From Micromonospora inositola (GTDB taxonomy: Bacteria > Actinomycetota > Actinomycetes > Mycobacteriales > Micromonosporaceae): a stretch of DNA of 64,000 nt. The position numbers and the translations under genes are program-made. Shown in pieces: positions 63,718 to 64,000 of this stretch. Below the pieces are notes generated by a model. It searched no databases, was not told the DNA's origin, and worked only from the letters and a program-made list of their open reading frames with translations. The stretch's first letter is position 1, and each line of letters begins with the position of its first letter. The DNA lies in NCBI RefSeq assembly GCF_900090285.1, contig NZ_LT607754.1, forward strand, positions 5,916,001-5,980,000, written 5' to 3'.

Positions 63718-63887
63718 AGCGGTCAGTCTGTCACGCCCGGTGGCCGCCGCGACGGCGTGCCCACCGCGTCCCGTCCTGCGGACGCGCCCGTCCGGACGCC
63801 GGCCGGGTGCCCGTCGCCGGGTGGCGACCCGGCCGCCGTGCCGGGCGCGACCGGGACGCCCGACCCGGGCGGCGGGCCGGCCCGGAG

Positions 63888-64000
63888 TCAGCCGGAGTGA
63901 CGGGCCGCCGTCAGCGCGGCGGCCATCGCATCGATCGGCGCGGGGACGCCGGTGAATCGCTCGAACTGGCCGACCGCCTGGGCCAGCAGCAGGTCCAGGC
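63888..64000 (-). CDS. aroE: Shikimate dehydrogenase, C-terminal part
   Basis: The window cuts this minus-strand gene. The visible last 36 codons read [17 protein letters not shown] and end in TAARHSG, matching the C-terminal QA..QF..WTG helix that closes the shikimate site of AroE. Position directly upstream of aroC supports the call. Everything else lies beyond 64000. Confidence 0.8.
   Translation of the reverse strand, partial: LDLLLAQAVGQFERFTGVPAPIDAMAAALTAARHSG

Overview
The window is high-GC actinobacterial chromosome, most likely Micromonospora or a close relative. The evidence is GC-rich third codon positions, many GTG starts, BldD, mycobacterial-type IHF, a CE1758/CE1759 flavin oxidoreductase pair, a PriA that has lost its helicase motifs, and the infC-rpmI-rplT-pheST order. 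It is mainly core biosynthesis and housekeeping, nearly all on the minus strand, with a few accessory islands.

Layout. 1-4520: accessory genes (FMN reductase plus LLM oxidoreductase, DUF3224, a decaying BNR-repeat/MoaD pair, 3-methyladenine glycosylase, a helix-turn-helix-like protein, MmcQ/YjbR). 4562-12966: complete arginine operon argC-J-B-D-F-R-G-H behind a promoter with ArgR-like half sites. 13217-14422: an MHS-family transporter that seems to lack its central loop. 14466-20558: infC-rpmI-rplT-trmH-pheS-pheT with a structured leader and an ATC start for infC. 20897-23477: PH-domain protein, DMT transporter, hisG, hisE. 23663-28230: riboflavin operon ribD-ribE-ribM(pnuC)-ribBA-ribH under an FMN riboswitch. 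28298-29936: REC-GGDEF regulator and rpe. 30195-33567: two paralogous septum-formation lipoproteins split by a TnpB element with inverted ends. 33607-48084: secreted M28 aminopeptidase, rsmB-fmt-def, cytochrome P450, a kinase/ParB-like fusion, priA-metK-coaBC-rpoZ-(gmk-like)-mihF and pyrF. 48219-58338: bioA and the pyrimidine genes pyrR-B-C-carA-B-pyrD. 58624-59112: bldD. 59187-64000: shikimate cluster aroE(partial)-C-K-B-Q with efp and nusB.

Most operon junctions are 4-nt ATGA/GTGA overlaps. The most striking unexplained signal is a set of short dispersed elements placed exactly in such junctions (pnuC/ribBA, pyrC/carA, pyrR/pyrB, aroB/aroQ). Each is an open frame whose length is a multiple of three. 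Its first start codon overlaps the stop of the upstream gene, and its own stop overlaps the start of the downstream gene. At one locus the element is tandemly doubled. At another the conserved DNA is read in a different frame, yet length and both overlaps are kept.

Other signals: a 29-nt-core palindromic repeat present twice, a long nested inverted repeat upstream of bioA, a guanylate-kinase-like protein without its P-loop lysine in the usual gmk slot, and a TnpB whose RuvC-II glutamate is not at the normal position. No rRNA, tRNA, CRISPR array or prophage was recognised. Family assignments come from reading the proteins; no database search was run.
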